A program made the position numbers and the translations under genes. Shown here in pieces: positions 38,348 through 48,100 of a DNA stretch of 64,000 bases (within the stretch, counting starts at the first letter, position 1; every line of letters begins with the position of its first letter). The notes under the pieces were generated by a model that was not told where the DNA came from, made no database searches, and saw only the letters and a program-made list of their open reading frames with translations. This DNA is from Pedococcus sp. 5OH_020 (lineage in GTDB: Bacteria > Actinomycetota > Actinomycetes > Actinomycetales > Dermatophilaceae), in assembly GCF_027812955.1 (NCBI RefSeq), contig NZ_JAPYZV010000003.1:62001-126000 (forward strand), in the 5' to 3' direction.

Positions 38348-39124
38348 ATGACCCGGAGGACCGACGTCAGGATGCTCACGGTGGGCCAGGTCGCCGAGCA
38401 GCTCGGCATCACGGTCCGCACGCTCCACCACTACGACGAGATCGGCCTCCTGCGGCCCAGCGAGCGGTCTGCCTCCGGCTACCGGCTCTACACCGACGCG
38501 GACGTCACCCGCCTGCAGCACGTCGTCGTCTATCGCCGGCTCGGCTTCACCCTCGAGGACGTCGCGCTGCTGCTGCAGGACCCCCAGAGCGTGGTCGAGC
38601 ACCTACGGCGGCAGCGGGCGGTAGTGGCCCACCGGCTGGAGGAGCTGCAGGACCTCGTCACCGCCATCGACCGAGCACTGGAGAGAGAGATGGACAACCA
38701 GCCGGCCACCCCGGAGGAGCTCAAGGAGCTCTTCGGCGAGGGGTTCAACGACAGCCAGGCGGAGGCCGAGGACCGCTGGGGCGACACGGATGCCTGGAAG
38801 CAGTCCCGCCAGCGCACCGCGGGGTTCACCAAGCAGGACTGGGAACGCGTCAAGGAGGAGTCCGACTCCATCCATGCGGCGTTCTTCGCCGCCATCGATG
38901 CCGGGGAGCCCCCGACGAGCCGCGCCGCGATGGACGCCGCGGAGCTCCATCGACGACACATCGACGAGCGGTTCTACGACTGCCCGCCGGAGGTCCACCG
39001 GGGTCTCGGTGACCTCTACGTGAGCGACCCACGCTTCACCGCCACGTACGACGAGCTGCGCCCCGGCATGGCGTACTACGTCCGCGACGCGATCCACGCG
39101 AACGCCGACCGCCAGGACTCCTGA
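38348..39124 (+). CDS. TipA-like MerR-family regulator with TAS ligand domain
   Basis: A 258-residue activator. The winged helix-turn-helix is MLTVGQVAEQLGITVRTLHHYDEIGLL, then a dimer coiled coil (residues 85-120), then a TipAS antibiotic-recognition domain (EELKELFGEGFNDSQAEAEDRWGDTDAWKQSRQR through DLYVSDPRFTATYDELRPGMAYYVRDAI). Such proteins bind thiopeptides or other ligands and activate promoters with a 19-bp spacer. Its own promoter has that spacer, so autoactivation is likely. No efflux gene follows directly. Confidence 0.92.
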   Translation: MTRRTDVRMLTVGQVAEQLGITVRTLHHYDEIGLLRPSERSASGYRLYTDADVTRLQHVVVYRRLGFTLEDVALLLQDPQSVVEHLRRQRAVVAHRLEELQDLVTAIDRALEREMDNQPATPEELKELFGEGFNDSQAEAEDRWGDTDAWKQSRQRTAGFTKQDWERVKEESDSIHAAFFAAIDAGEPPTSRAAMDAAELHRRHIDERFYDCPPEVHRGLGDLYVSDPRFTATYDELRPGMAYYVRDAIHANADRQDS

Positions 39125-39160
39125 CCCCCGACAGACCTCGGTGGTCCACACTGGGTCGCT

Positions 39161-40165
39161 GTGCCCTCCTCCCCACCGCCCGGTCGGAGCCCAACCGTCG
39201 GTGCGGGCGGCGGCGTCGGACCGGCGCCCCGATCGGCGCGGTGGGTCGCTCGCTGGGTGGGCACCGTGCTGCTCGTGGCGCTCACCGCCGTGTCGGCCGT
39301 CGTCGGTGACGGACTGCTGCTGGTCCATCGGATGCCCGCCATCTCGGTGGACGTACCGGGCTCCGGTGACGGCGCCACCTACCTGCTGCTCGCGTCAGAC
39401 TCGCGGGAACGGCTCGACGGGCCGGACAGCCGTCTGTACCGCGACAGCGCGCAGGCGACCGGTGAGCGCGCCGACCTCGTCCTGGTCCTGCGTGTGCCGA
39501 AGCGGGGGCGACCGCGCCTCCTCTCCATCCCCAGAGATCTGTACGTAGGGGCGGACCGTCAGAAGGCTCACCGTCTCGGCCTGGCCCTGCATGACGGCCC
39601 GCAGGCCATCGTGGACAGCATGTGCCAGGATCTCGGGATCGGCGTCGACCACGTCGTCATCGCCGACTTCCGCGCTCTCATCGACGCAGTGGACCGCACC
39701 GGGGGGGTGGACGTGCACACGGACGCCCCCATGCGCGACCGGCAGGCGCGGCTGGCCCTGCCGACGGCTGGGCGCCATCGGTTGGACGGACGCGGAGCCC
39801 TCGCCTGGGTGCGCTCACGCCACCCGGAGGTCCAGCTCAACGGGCGATGGGTCCCGGACCCGGCGTCGGACCCAACGCGCACCGACCACGCCGCTCAGGT
39901 GCTCAGTCAGCTGAGGCAGCGGCTGGTCAGCCCGGCGAGCGCCCAGCAGGCGGCGTGGACCGTGGCGCCCAGGCTGCGACGGGACGAGGGGCTCGGCCTG
40001 ACGGAGGTCCTCACCCTGGCGACTGCCCTGCGGACGGCCACTGTCGCGGGCTCGGTCACCACGGTGCCGGTCCGGTTCACCCACACCGAGGTGCCCTTCG
40101 CCTTTCCCACGGCCGCGTCGCAGCAGGCCCTGGCCCCCTTGCGCACCGCCCGCTGTGCCCCTTGA
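39161..40165 (+). CDS. LytR-CpsA-Psr (LCP) family protein
   Basis: A 334-residue membrane-anchored protein. After a proline/glycine-rich cytoplasmic tail there is one helix (residues 31-50), then the LCP domain with TYLLLASDSRERL, ADLVLVLRVP, LLSIPRDLYV and VDRTGGVDVHTD. LCP enzymes transfer wall polymers such as teichoic acid or arabinogalactan-like glycans to peptidoglycan. The Arg and Asp residues that hold the pyrophosphate lipid are present. GTG 39161 is the start. Confidence 0.88.
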   Translation: MPSSPPPGRSPTVGAGGGVGPAPRSARWVARWVGTVLLVALTAVSAVVGDGLLLVHRMPAISVDVPGSGDGATYLLLASDSRERLDGPDSRLYRDSAQATGERADLVLVLRVPKRGRPRLLSIPRDLYVGADRQKAHRLGLALHDGPQAIVDSMCQDLGIGVDHVVIADFRALIDAVDRTGGVDVHTDAPMRDRQARLALPTAGRHRLDGRGALAWVRSRHPEVQLNGRWVPDPASDPTRTDHAAQVLSQLRQRLVSPASAQQAAWTVAPRLRRDEGLGLTEVLTLATALRTATVAGSVTTVPVRFTHTEVPFAFPTAASQQALAPLRTARCAP

Positions 40166-40210
40166 GCGACGGTTCTCCGGATTTCGCCCGCTCCGGTCGC
40201 TGGCCCCCGA

Positions 40211-40216
40211 TACGCT
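40211..40216 (+). promoter_or_regulatory. -10 box (TACGCT) of the surface protein gene
   Basis: TACGCT lies 47 bases before ATG 40264. The predicted 40-base leader has a TTTTTT run and a GAGGTC ribosome binding site. Confidence 0.4.
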
Positions 40217-40263
40217 CGCGCCGGAAGGGGTCCCACCTACTTTTTTCTCTGCGAGGTCAATCC

Positions 40264-41115
40264 ATGCTGTCCGCCCGTATCCGCACCTCTGCCGGCGCCG
40301 CGGCGCTCGCTTTCACCGGCGCGCTGATCTTCGCCGGTCCTGCGCAGGCCGCGGAGACCACGATCACGCTCTCGCCTCAGGACGTCGCCTTCGTCGACGA
40401 GCCGCTGCGGGCATCGGGAACCTGCACCGACGGCAGCCGCACTGCCGTGGTGACGGTCACCCAGACCGGTGACGTCCTCGACCAGGTCGCCGTAGACCTC
40501 GACGCCACGCTGGCCTACTCGGTCAGCCTCGACCTGTCCGACGGCAGCACCGACCTGGCCACCGCACGCGTCGAGTGCTTCCGCTACGCGGACGCTGCGC
40601 CGATCGGCACGAAGGACGCCCAGTTCTTCCTTGCCGCCGACGACTCGTTCGACATGATCCACGTGACGGTGAACCCCACATCGGTCCACGTCGGCGGCAC
40701 GCTGACCATCTCGGGCAAGTGCCCCGCCGGGACGTTGGTCGCAGAGGTGCTGGCTGGCGACGGCGAGCTGGACCAGCCGTTCCTCGACGAGACCGTCATC
40801 CCTGCCGCCGATGGGACCGTGTCGCTCACCACCACCGTGCGCCCCGGTGAGTTCGTTCGCGTCGGCGACGCGCTGGCCGTTATCGCGTGCGGCGACGCGG
40901 AGAACCCGACCGCCGTGGGCTTCGCAGACTTCCGGGTCCTTGCGGCGGTGGCGGCGCCGGCGCCCTCGCCGGCGGCTCCCGTCCCTCCCGCGAGCGCCGT
41001 CCCGCAGCTCGCGGCAACCGGCTCGGAGAACGGGCCGCTCACGGCGGTCGGTCTTGGACTCGTCCTCGCCGGGGCCGGGCTCTACCGGCTCCGCCGGATG
41101 CACGGTCTCGCCTGA
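40264..41115 (+). CDS. Exported surface protein with LAATG sortase-like signal
   Basis: A 283-residue protein with a signal peptide (MLSARIRTSAGAAALAFTG ... AQA-A), two Ig-like or beta-sandwich repeats, each with one Cys pair (ASGTCTDGSRTAVVTV/RVECFRY and ISGKCPAGTLVAEV/VIACGDAE). A Pro/Ala linker, the sorting signal LAATG, a hydrophobic helix and RLRR follow. This is the class E type LAxTG signal used in high-GC actinobacteria. No sortase is encoded in the window. The LCP protein gene is just upstream, so a cell-envelope role is likely. Confidence 0.82.
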   Translation: MLSARIRTSAGAAALAFTGALIFAGPAQAAETTITLSPQDVAFVDEPLRASGTCTDGSRTAVVTVTQTGDVLDQVAVDLDATLAYSVSLDLSDGSTDLATARVECFRYADAAPIGTKDAQFFLAADDSFDMIHVTVNPTSVHVGGTLTISGKCPAGTLVAEVLAGDGELDQPFLDETVIPAADGTVSLTTTVRPGEFVRVGDALAVIACGDAENPTAVGFADFRVLAAVAAPAPSPAAPVPPASAVPQLAATGSENGPLTAVGLGLVLAGAGLYRLRRMHGLA

Positions 41116-41210
41116 CGCCCGCGCACGTCGGCACCACCTCGACCGGGATGCCGCGTGGGCTCGTGGCGCACGCGGCATACCGGTGAGTCGGTGCTGTCCG
41201 ACCGCTGGCC

Positions 41211-41216
41211 TAGGCT
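41211..41216 (+). promoter_or_regulatory. Leaderless-type -10 box (TAGGCT) of tmk
   Basis: TAGGCT ends six bases before GTG 41223, without a ribosome binding site. Confidence 0.55.
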
Positions 41217-41222
41217 CGCACC

Positions 41223-41837
41223 GTGACCGACGGACTCCTCATCGCCTTCGAGGGCGGCGACGGTGCGGGGAAGTCCACCCAGGTGGCGCTGCTGCGCGAG
41301 GCGCTGGAGGCCAGGGGGAGGGACGTCACCGTCACGCGACAGCCCGGAGGCACCTCGCTGGGTCGGCAGATTCGGGACCTCGTACTGCATGGTGAACACG
41401 TGACTCCGCGGGCGGAGGCACTGCTCTACGCAGCAGACAAGGCACAGCACGCCGACCTCGTGCTGCGCCCTGCCCTGGCCGCGGGCCATGTCGTCCTCAC
41501 CGACCGCTACACCGACTCGGCGGTCGCCTACCAGGGCGCCGGCCGTGACCTGGGCGCGCCGGAGATCCACGACCTCAACATGTGGGCGGTCGACCACCTG
41601 GTGCCCGACCTGACGGTCGTCATCGACGTCTCCGCGCAGGAGGGTCGACGCCGTCGCGGTGAGGTGCACGACCGGCTGGAGTCCGAGGCGGACACCTTCC
41701 ACGAGGCCGTGAGGGCCCACTATCTGGCCATGGCCCAAGGGAACCGCCAGCGGTACCTCGTCGTCGACGGCACGCTCTCGGCGGAGCAGATCCATGCCCA
41801 GGTCCTGGACCGCCTCAGCTCGCTCGGGGTGCTGTGA
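41223..41837 (+). CDS. tmk: Thymidylate kinase
   Basis: A 204-residue kinase that makes dTDP from dTMP. The P-loop is EGGDGAGKST, the DR(Y/H) motif is LTDRYTDSAVAYQG, the TRQPGGT loop is typical and the LID region is EGRRRRGEVHDRLE. The basic residues in the P-loop/LID fit a type I/II arrangement. Leaderless start. The tmk-holB pair is common in bacteria. Its TGA overlaps a short ATG frame that leads into holB. Confidence 0.95.
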   Translation: MTDGLLIAFEGGDGAGKSTQVALLREALEARGRDVTVTRQPGGTSLGRQIRDLVLHGEHVTPRAEALLYAADKAQHADLVLRPALAAGHVVLTDRYTDSAVAYQGAGRDLGAPEIHDLNMWAVDHLVPDLTVVIDVSAQEGRRRRGEVHDRLESEADTFHEAVRAHYLAMAQGNRQRYLVVDGTLSAEQIHAQVLDRLSSLGVL

Positions 41838-41872
41838 TGGTGCTGGCGGTGCTGATGCTGGTGGTGCGGTGA
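41837..41872 (+). other. Eleven-codon micro-ORF bridging tmk and holB
   Basis: ATG 41837 overlaps the tmk stop (TGATG) and encodes MVLAVLMLVVR. Its TGA at 41870-41872 overlaps the holB ATG (TGATG). The DNA is a run of gtgctg/gatgctg repeats, probably born by duplication of the junction. holB has no purine-rich ribosome binding site, so re-initiation through this frame is plausible. Confidence 0.4.
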
Positions 41873-43011
41873 TGACCGTCTGGCGCGACGTCATCGGCCA
41901 GGAGGCGGCGGTCGCCACCCTCCAGCGGGCCGCGGCTGACCCGACGGCGATGACTCATGCATGGCTGCTGACCGGACCTCCTGGCTCGGGCCGCTCCGTG
42001 GCGGCTCGGGCTTTCGCCGCCGCCCTGGAGTGCCCGACCCACGGGTGCGGTGAGTGCCGGGAGTGCCGCACCGCGATGGACGGCACCCACGCCGACGTCG
42101 ACCTCGTCGCCACCGAAGGGCTGTCGATCAAGGTGGAGCAGGCCCGTGAGCTTGCGGCGATGTCAGCCTTGCGGCCGTCGGTCGGCCCCTGGCGGGTGAT
42201 CATCGTCGAGGACGCCGACCGGTTGACCGAGCGCGCGGCGGACGCGCTCCTCAAAGCGATCGAGGAGCCGGTGCCCCGGACGGTATGGGTGCTCTGCGCG
42301 CCCTCCGTCGAGGACGTCGTCATCACGCTGCGCTCGCGGTCGCGGCATGTGCGGCTGCGTACCCCCCCTGCACGGGCCGTGGCCGACCTCCTGCACCGCC
42401 GGGACGGCATCGACCTGCCCATGGCGATGTATGCCGCCCGGGCCGCACAGAGCCACGTCGGGCTCGCCCGAAGGCTTGCGCGCGACGAGGGCGCCCGGAT
42501 CCGACGTAGGGACGTGGTCGCACTCGCGGGACGGATCCAGGGGGTCGGGGAGGCAGTGGCCGCCGCGGCCGACCTGGCGTCGATCGCCGAGGAGGAGTCC
42601 AGCGCTGCTGCCGACGAGCGTGACGCGGCCGAGCGGCTGCGGCTCCTGGAGCTGCTCGGCGCCGACCCGTCGGCGCGGACCCAGCCGCCGCATGTCCGCA
42701 GCCAGCTCACCAGCCTGGAGAAGGAGCAGAAGGCGCGCGCCACGCGCCATGCCCGAGACGTCCTGGACCGGTCGCTGGTCGACCTGCTCTCCGTCTACCG
42801 TGACGCCCTGGTGCTGCACACCGGAGCCGGACTGGACCTGGTGAACCAGGACAGCTTCGCCTCCGTGCAGGCCGTCGCGCGTTCGATGAGCCCGGAGCAG
42901 ATCCTCATGGCCATGGACGCGATCGGGACGGCCCGAGAGAGGATCGGGCTGAACGTCGCGCCGCTGCTGGCGCTCGAGGCCATGGCGCTCTCGTTGCGAG
43001 TGGCTCGTTAG
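41872..43011 (+). CDS. holB: DNA polymerase III delta-prime subunit
   Basis: A 379-residue clamp-loader subunit. The N-domain has a modified P-loop GPPGSGRS, four Cys of the zinc module in CPTHGCGECREC, the VIIVEDADRLTERAADALLKAIEEP stretch and the SRSRHVRLR sensor. The C-domain is helical with an Ala/Glu-rich segment. The lack of Lys in the P-loop fits delta-prime proteins that bind but do not hydrolyse ATP. Equivalent of Rv3644c. Translation is probably coupled through the preceding micro-ORF. Confidence 0.92.
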   Translation: MTVWRDVIGQEAAVATLQRAAADPTAMTHAWLLTGPPGSGRSVAARAFAAALECPTHGCGECRECRTAMDGTHADVDLVATEGLSIKVEQARELAAMSALRPSVGPWRVIIVEDADRLTERAADALLKAIEEPVPRTVWVLCAPSVEDVVITLRSRSRHVRLRTPPARAVADLLHRRDGIDLPMAMYAARAAQSHVGLARRLARDEGARIRRRDVVALAGRIQGVGEAVAAAADLASIAEEESSAAADERDAAERLRLLELLGADPSARTQPPHVRSQLTSLEKEQKARATRHARDVLDRSLVDLLSVYRDALVLHTGAGLDLVNQDSFASVQAVARSMSPEQILMAMDAIGTARERIGLNVAPLLALEAMALSLRVAR

Positions 43012-43055
43012 ATGCGCGCTGCATGGCGCGGTCGGCGCCTTTCGGGCGCGCCGGA

Positions 43056-43061
43056 TACGGT
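43056..43061 (+). promoter_or_regulatory. Leaderless-type -10 box (TACGGT)
   Basis: TACGGT ends six bases before ATG 43068. This spacing argues for ATG 43068 rather than an earlier in-frame ATG. Confidence 0.55.
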
Positions 43062-43067
43062 CGAACC

Positions 43068-44615
43068 ATGACGACTCGCGCACTCGCGCTCGCGGCCGGT
43101 GCCCTGGTAGTGGTGACCGCACTGTCGGGATGCTCGACCTTGACGCGGGACGCGGACCAGGCCCCGACCACCTCGGTGCCCACCGCTGTCCGGACCCCGC
43201 CGCCAGGTGAGCAGTCGCTGGAGACCTTCTACCAGCAGGAGCTCGGCTGGAGCCGGTGCGGTCCGGCCCAGTGCGCCGAGCTGAAGGTGCCGCTCGACTA
43301 CGCGGCGCCGGGGAAGGGCTCCATCGAGGTCGCGGTGCTCCGCATGCGGGCGACCAAAGCCAGGCAACGGATCGGCTCCCTCGTGGTCAACCCCGGCGGC
43401 CCCGGAGCCTCCGGGGTGGACTACGCGCGGGCAGCGGACTTCATCGTGGGCAAGCCGGTGCGTCAGCGGTTCGACATCGTCGGGTTCGACCCTCGGGGCG
43501 TCCAGCGGTCGGCCCCGGTCGACTGCCTCCCGGATCCGGAGATGGACACCTTCCTGGGCCAGGACCCGACCCCGGACGACCCCGCCGAGGAGCAGGCCTT
43601 CGCCGCCTCCGCCCAGGCGTTGGCGCAGGGGTGCGAGCACCGAAGCGGCGCGCTGGTGGCGCACATCTCCACGGTCGACACAGCCAAGGACCTGGACATC
43701 CTCCGGGCCGCCCTCGGGGAGGACAGGCTCAGCTACCTCGGCAAGTCCTACGGCACGTTCCTCGGAGCGACGTATGCCGGGCTCTTCCCCAAGCGTGTCG
43801 GCCGGTTCGTCCTCGACGGGGTGCTGCCCCCCGACGCCACGTCGGCCGAGGTCGCAGCCGGACAGGCAGAGGGCTTCGAGCGGGCCACCCGGGCGTGGGC
43901 GGCTGACTGCGTAGACGCAGGCGACTGCCCACTCGGCGGCTCCGTGGATGAGGTCATGGCCGGCATGCGCTCCTTGCTGAAACGGCTGGACTCGCGTCCC
44001 GTGCCGATCACCCAGGGCAACGTACGCGAGCTCACCGAGGGCTGGGCCGCCACCGGCATCGCCGAGGCGATGTACGACCAGGGTTCCTGGGGCACCCTGA
44101 CCGAGGCCTTGCGTGACGTGGTGCAGAAGGACGACGGCACGGCGCTGATGAGCCTGGCTGACCAGTACGCCAGGCGGAACCCCGACGGGCGGTACACCGC
44201 CAACCTCCTCGAGGCCTTCTACGCCGTCTCGTGTCTGGACAACCCGGACACTGCCGACCTCAAGGCCTACGAGCAGCGAGCCAAGGATGCGTCCGTCAAA
44301 GCACCGACGTGGGGTCCGTTGCTGGCATGGGGGACGCTGCCCTGCGGCGAGTGGCCGGTGCGGTCGGGGGCCAAGCCGCACAAGATCTCAGCGCAGGGCA
44401 GTGCGCCGATCGTCGTGATCGGGACGACCCGCGACCCGGCCACTCCGTACGAGTGGTCCGTGCGGCTGCGCGACCAGCTGGCGAACGCACGCCTGCTGAC
44501 CTTCGAGGGAGACGGCCACACCGCGTACGCGCGGTCCCACAGCTCCTGCCTGGATGGCGCGGTCAACGACTACTACACCAAGGGAAAGGTCCCCCCGGAC
44601 AAGCTGAGGTGCTGA
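43068..44615 (+). CDS. Lipoprotein alpha/beta hydrolase, TAP-like
   Basis: A 515-residue exported lipoprotein. The signal ends in the lipobox LSGC (residue about 22). The alpha/beta fold follows with oxyanion glycines in LVVNPGGPGASG, FDPRGVQRS, nucleophile elbow GKSYGTFLG, and near the end IGTTRDPATPYEWS (Asp) and GDGHTAY (His). The C-terminal part matches the TAP-like family of tripeptidyl aminopeptidases and CaeA-type carboxylesterases/proteases. It likely trims peptides or esters outside the membrane. Cysteines in the lid (CVDAGDCPLGG and others) may form disulfides. Confidence 0.9.
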   Translation: MTTRALALAAGALVVVTALSGCSTLTRDADQAPTTSVPTAVRTPPPGEQSLETFYQQELGWSRCGPAQCAELKVPLDYAAPGKGSIEVAVLRMRATKARQRIGSLVVNPGGPGASGVDYARAADFIVGKPVRQRFDIVGFDPRGVQRSAPVDCLPDPEMDTFLGQDPTPDDPAEEQAFAASAQALAQGCEHRSGALVAHISTVDTAKDLDILRAALGEDRLSYLGKSYGTFLGATYAGLFPKRVGRFVLDGVLPPDATSAEVAAGQAEGFERATRAWAADCVDAGDCPLGGSVDEVMAGMRSLLKRLDSRPVPITQGNVRELTEGWAATGIAEAMYDQGSWGTLTEALRDVVQKDDGTALMSLADQYARRNPDGRYTANLLEAFYAVSCLDNPDTADLKAYEQRAKDASVKAPTWGPLLAWGTLPCGEWPVRSGAKPHKISAQGSAPIVVIGTTRDPATPYEWSVRLRDQLANARLLTFEGDGHTAYARSHSSCLDGAVNDYYTKGKVPPDKLRC

Positions 44616-44712
44616 GTCGCCCATCGGTCCAGGCGACGCCAGGCGACGTCGGAGCCCGTTTCGGCAATCGTCCGCCTGATCCGTATACTCGTCCTCCGTG
44701 CCGCTGGCACAT

Positions 44713-44786
44713 GCCGCCTTAGCTCAGTCGGCCAGAGCGATTCACTCGTAATGAATAGGTCATCGGTTCGATTCCGATAGGCGGCT
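44713..44786 (+). tRNA. tRNA-Thr (anticodon CGT)
   Basis: Complete cloverleaf: acceptor GCCGCCT/AGGCGGC, D-stem GCTC/GAGC, anticodon stem ATTCA/TGAAT around loop CTCGTAA (anticodon CGT), T-stem ATCGG/CCGAT with loop TTCGATT, discriminator T. The CCA end is not encoded. It reads ACG codons. A terminator follows at once. Confidence 0.97.
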
Positions 44787-44790
44787 CGGC

Positions 44791-44820
44791 GAACGCCCCC
44801 GACTCCGGTCGGGGGCGTTC
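44791..44820 (+). terminator. Terminator after tRNA-Thr
   Basis: Perfect 13-bp stem (GAACGCCCCCGAC/GTCGGGGGCGTTC) with a TCCG loop, five bases past the tRNA. Confidence 0.85.
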
Positions 44821-44954
44821 CGGTCCTGCTCACCGAGCAATGCGACAAGGGCGCCCAGTGGCCATTCAGCCGCTTCCGGGTCATCGCGCCCAGGGTGCAC
44901 TGACGGGCGCCGGCCGTGCGGTCCTGGGGCTGCTCACCCGCCAGCTGCCTTGCG

Positions 44955-44988
44955 CTGACCCTGTCGGCACACTGACCCTGTCGGCACA
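44955..44988 (+). repeat. 17-bp tandem duplication
   Basis: ctgaccctgtcggcaca occurs twice head to tail in the 380-bp gap between the tRNA terminator and the conservon kinase. Apart from this repeat, a weak promoter and a small stem near 45119-45137, nothing is seen in the gap. Confidence 0.8.
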
Positions 44989-45046
44989 CCGGTCCCGTCA
45001 GCGCAAGCAGCCGACGGGGGAGCCGTCATACCCGGATGTGTGCGCC

Positions 45047-45052
45047 TATGCT
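45047..45052 (+). promoter_or_regulatory. Possible -10 box (TATGCT) of the conservon
   Basis: TATGCT fits a -10 element and would give a leader of about 140 bases before GTG 45199. The leader holds a CCTCGG/CCGAGG stem at 45119-45137. Confidence 0.3.
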
Positions 45053-45198
45053 CGCCGACCCGCCGTCACGGCCTAGTCCCTTCGGTCAGCAGTGCGGAGG
45101 CCAAACGTGCAAACCCGCCCTCGGTGTCTAGCCGAGGCATGTGTAGCCAGCCGTATGTTGCCGTTCGCCCGAGTTTTCGTCGTGAGGAAGGTGACTCC

Positions 45199-48100
45199 GT
45201 GTCCAGACTGCAGTCGGCGCCTGGCCGTGTCCCCCGTCGCTGGTACTTCAGCCAGTGGCCGCTACGCCGAAAGCTGGCTGCTGCGGTCGTCCTCCCGGTC
45301 ATGCTGGCCTTCGTCTTCGGCGGGTTGCGCGTCAAGAGCGACTTCCAGAGCGCACAGCAGCTGTCCCGAGCAGCCGATACGGTCCTGGTCATCAGGCCCG
45401 TCGTCGAGTACAACCTGGCGGTCCAGCGGCTGGCGGCCGCCGAGAGCGTGGGGGGCGGCGGCGTCATCCAGGCCATCACGCGGTACGAGTCGGCGGCAGC
45501 GGACCTCCGCATCGCCATGAAGGCGCCGAGCGTCCCGCAGTCCGTGAAGGCGAGCGCGCAGTCAGCCCTCGGGCTGGGCCAGGCCGTGCGCTCAGGCAAG
45601 ACCCGTGACGGGTTCTCGGACGTGGTCATCGACAAGTCCGGCAACATCGCGACCCTCATGTCGAGCGCGGTTGCGGACCTCGGCCTGAGCGACGACTCGG
45701 CCTCGGCGAAGATCGTCGTGGCGCTGCAGGACACCATCGCCGCGCAGCGGGCGCTGACCGGTCAGCAGCTCCACCTCGCCAACACCAACGACTCCGCCGC
45801 CACGCTGCGAGCCATCGGCCAGGTCGGAGCCGAGACGGCGGCGCTGTCCCGGCTGCAGTCAGCCGGCGTTGTCGACACCACGCAGGTTCGGCAGCTCCTG
45901 AACGACAACGGCCGCCGCGGGGCGACGCTTCAGCAGGAGAACGTCGACAAGGCGCAGATCCAGGATCTGGGAGCCGGCGTCGAGACGAGCAACAAGGCGT
46001 ACAGCGACCTCACAGACACCGAGCTGACCTGGCTCGAGCAGAACCTGCGTGCGCGTGCGGCGGCCCACCGCACCGACGCGTTCCTGAACGCCATCGTGAT
46101 CGTCGCGGCCCTGGTGGCAGCCCTGGCCCTGGTCTTCGCGCTCATGCGATCCCTCCTCGGCCCCATCCGCGTCGTGCGCCAGGGTGCGCTCGAGGTGGCG
46201 AACAAGCGCCTTCCCGAGGCCGTCGCCGCCATGCGCGACGGCGAGGACCCCCCGGAGTTCGTCGCCATCCCGGTGTACACCACGGAGGAGATGGGCCAGC
46301 TCGCTCGCGCGGTGGACGACCTACACACCCAGGCGCTCTCGCTCGCCGGGGACCAGGCCCGCCTGCGGGTCCAGGTCGGGCACATGTTCGAGACCCTGTC
46401 GCGGCGCAGCACCTCGCTCATCGACCAGCAGCTCAGCCTCATCGAGCGTCTGGAGAGCGACGAGGAGGACCCCAAGCGGCTGCAGAGCCTGTTCCGCCTG
46501 GACCACCTGGCCGCCCGGATGCGTCGAAACAGCGACTCGCTGCTCGTTCTGGCCGGCACGTCGACCCGCCGGGGCGCCTCCGGATCGGTGTCTGTGTCCG
46601 ATGCGGTCCGCGCCGCTGTCTCCGAGGTGGAGAACTACGAGCGCATCGACATCGGCGACACCTCGGACGACCAGGTGCTTGGATCGGTCGGCTCCGACCT
46701 CATCCACCTCATCGCGGAGGTGGTCGACAACGCGCTGGCATACTCTCCGCCCACCACGCGCGTGACCATCCGCGGTGCTCGCACGCCCGAAGGCGGGCTC
46801 CTCATCGAGGTCGCAGACCGCGGGCTGGGTATGCCGCCACGTGACCTTGCCGCCCTCAACGACCGGCTCGCCCACGGAGGAGACATCACGGCGGACACCG
46901 CTCGCCGCATGGGCCTCTTCGTCGTCGGCAGCCTCGCCAAGCGTCACGGCATCGCGGTGCGCCTGCGCCGCAACGGGGACGAGACGCAGGGCATCACGGT
47001 GTCGGTGCACCTGCCCGCGACCCTGCTGGCCGACTCCGCGGTCGCCCCGCAGCGACAGATCCGCGCCGCGGCAGCAGCGGCCACCGAAGCTGAGGCGGTC
47101 GCACCCGCTGCCACGCCGGTCTCCGCGGTCGGTGGGACGACCAAGGCGGGTCTGCCGGCGCGCGTCAGGGGTGCCAGCGGGGCCACCCCGAGCCCCCTGC
47201 CCGGCGCAGCCAAGAAGGTGCTCCCCACCCGCACGCCCGGCGCTCACGGCCCGGGGACCAACGGCATACCGCCGGCGGTCAAGCCCGTCATCGCAGCCGC
47301 AGACCCTGGCGACCCGGCCCGTCCCGCCGTGAACGGCCACGACGCCGCCGGCGCCGTGGTGAACGCCAGTGACGCACCGGCCACGCCCCGTACGAACGGC
47401 AGCGAGGCTCACGCCCCCGGGACGAACGGCACGGAGGCTCACGCAGCGGAGCGGAACGGCAAGGAGACCAGCGCGACCGGGCACCACGAGGACGCCGGCG
47501 TTGCTGCCGACAGCGACCTCCCGGCCGCCCCGGCTCCGACCTCGTCCTCCGTCCTCGACCCCGAGCCGGTCGGTGCAGCCGACACGGTGGACTCCTCCGA
47601 AGGCGCCGACTCACCGGCCGCAGTCGTCGGGGACGAGGCGGCAACGGGCCCAGAGTCCACCGGTACGCCGCAGACCCGCTCAGCCGCCGGGCTACCCGTG
47701 CGCAAGCCCCGCGCGACCGGAATCACCGAGTACCGGGAGTTCGCCGACGCACCTTCCGCCGGCCAGGACGAGGTCACGCAGGAGCAGCCCTCGGGCAAGG
47801 GCTCGGGCTCCGGCAAGGGCGGCCGTCTCTCCGGCTGGCTTCCCGGGCGTGGGAAGGCTCAGGCCGAGGCCGCACGGGCACAGGCGGAGGCGGAGTCCTA
47901 CCGCATGCCATCCAACCTCTCCGCCTGGCTCGACCACCGCGCCAAGCTGGCCGAGGTCGCCAAGCCCAGCGAGGCCTCCACGTCCGACCTGTCGGCCGGC
48001 ACGGACAGGGCTGGCGACGCCCAGGACGCGCAGCCGCAGGCTCTCGTCGAGGAGTCCGAGCTCGACGCCCGCAGCACCGAGGCCGGGGCCCTGCACGTGC

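Noticed and set aside
45040-45198. Earlier start for the conservon kinase
   Set aside because: The extra 53 codons are not conserved-looking, while GTG 45199 has a good ribosome binding site just before the basic start and first helix.
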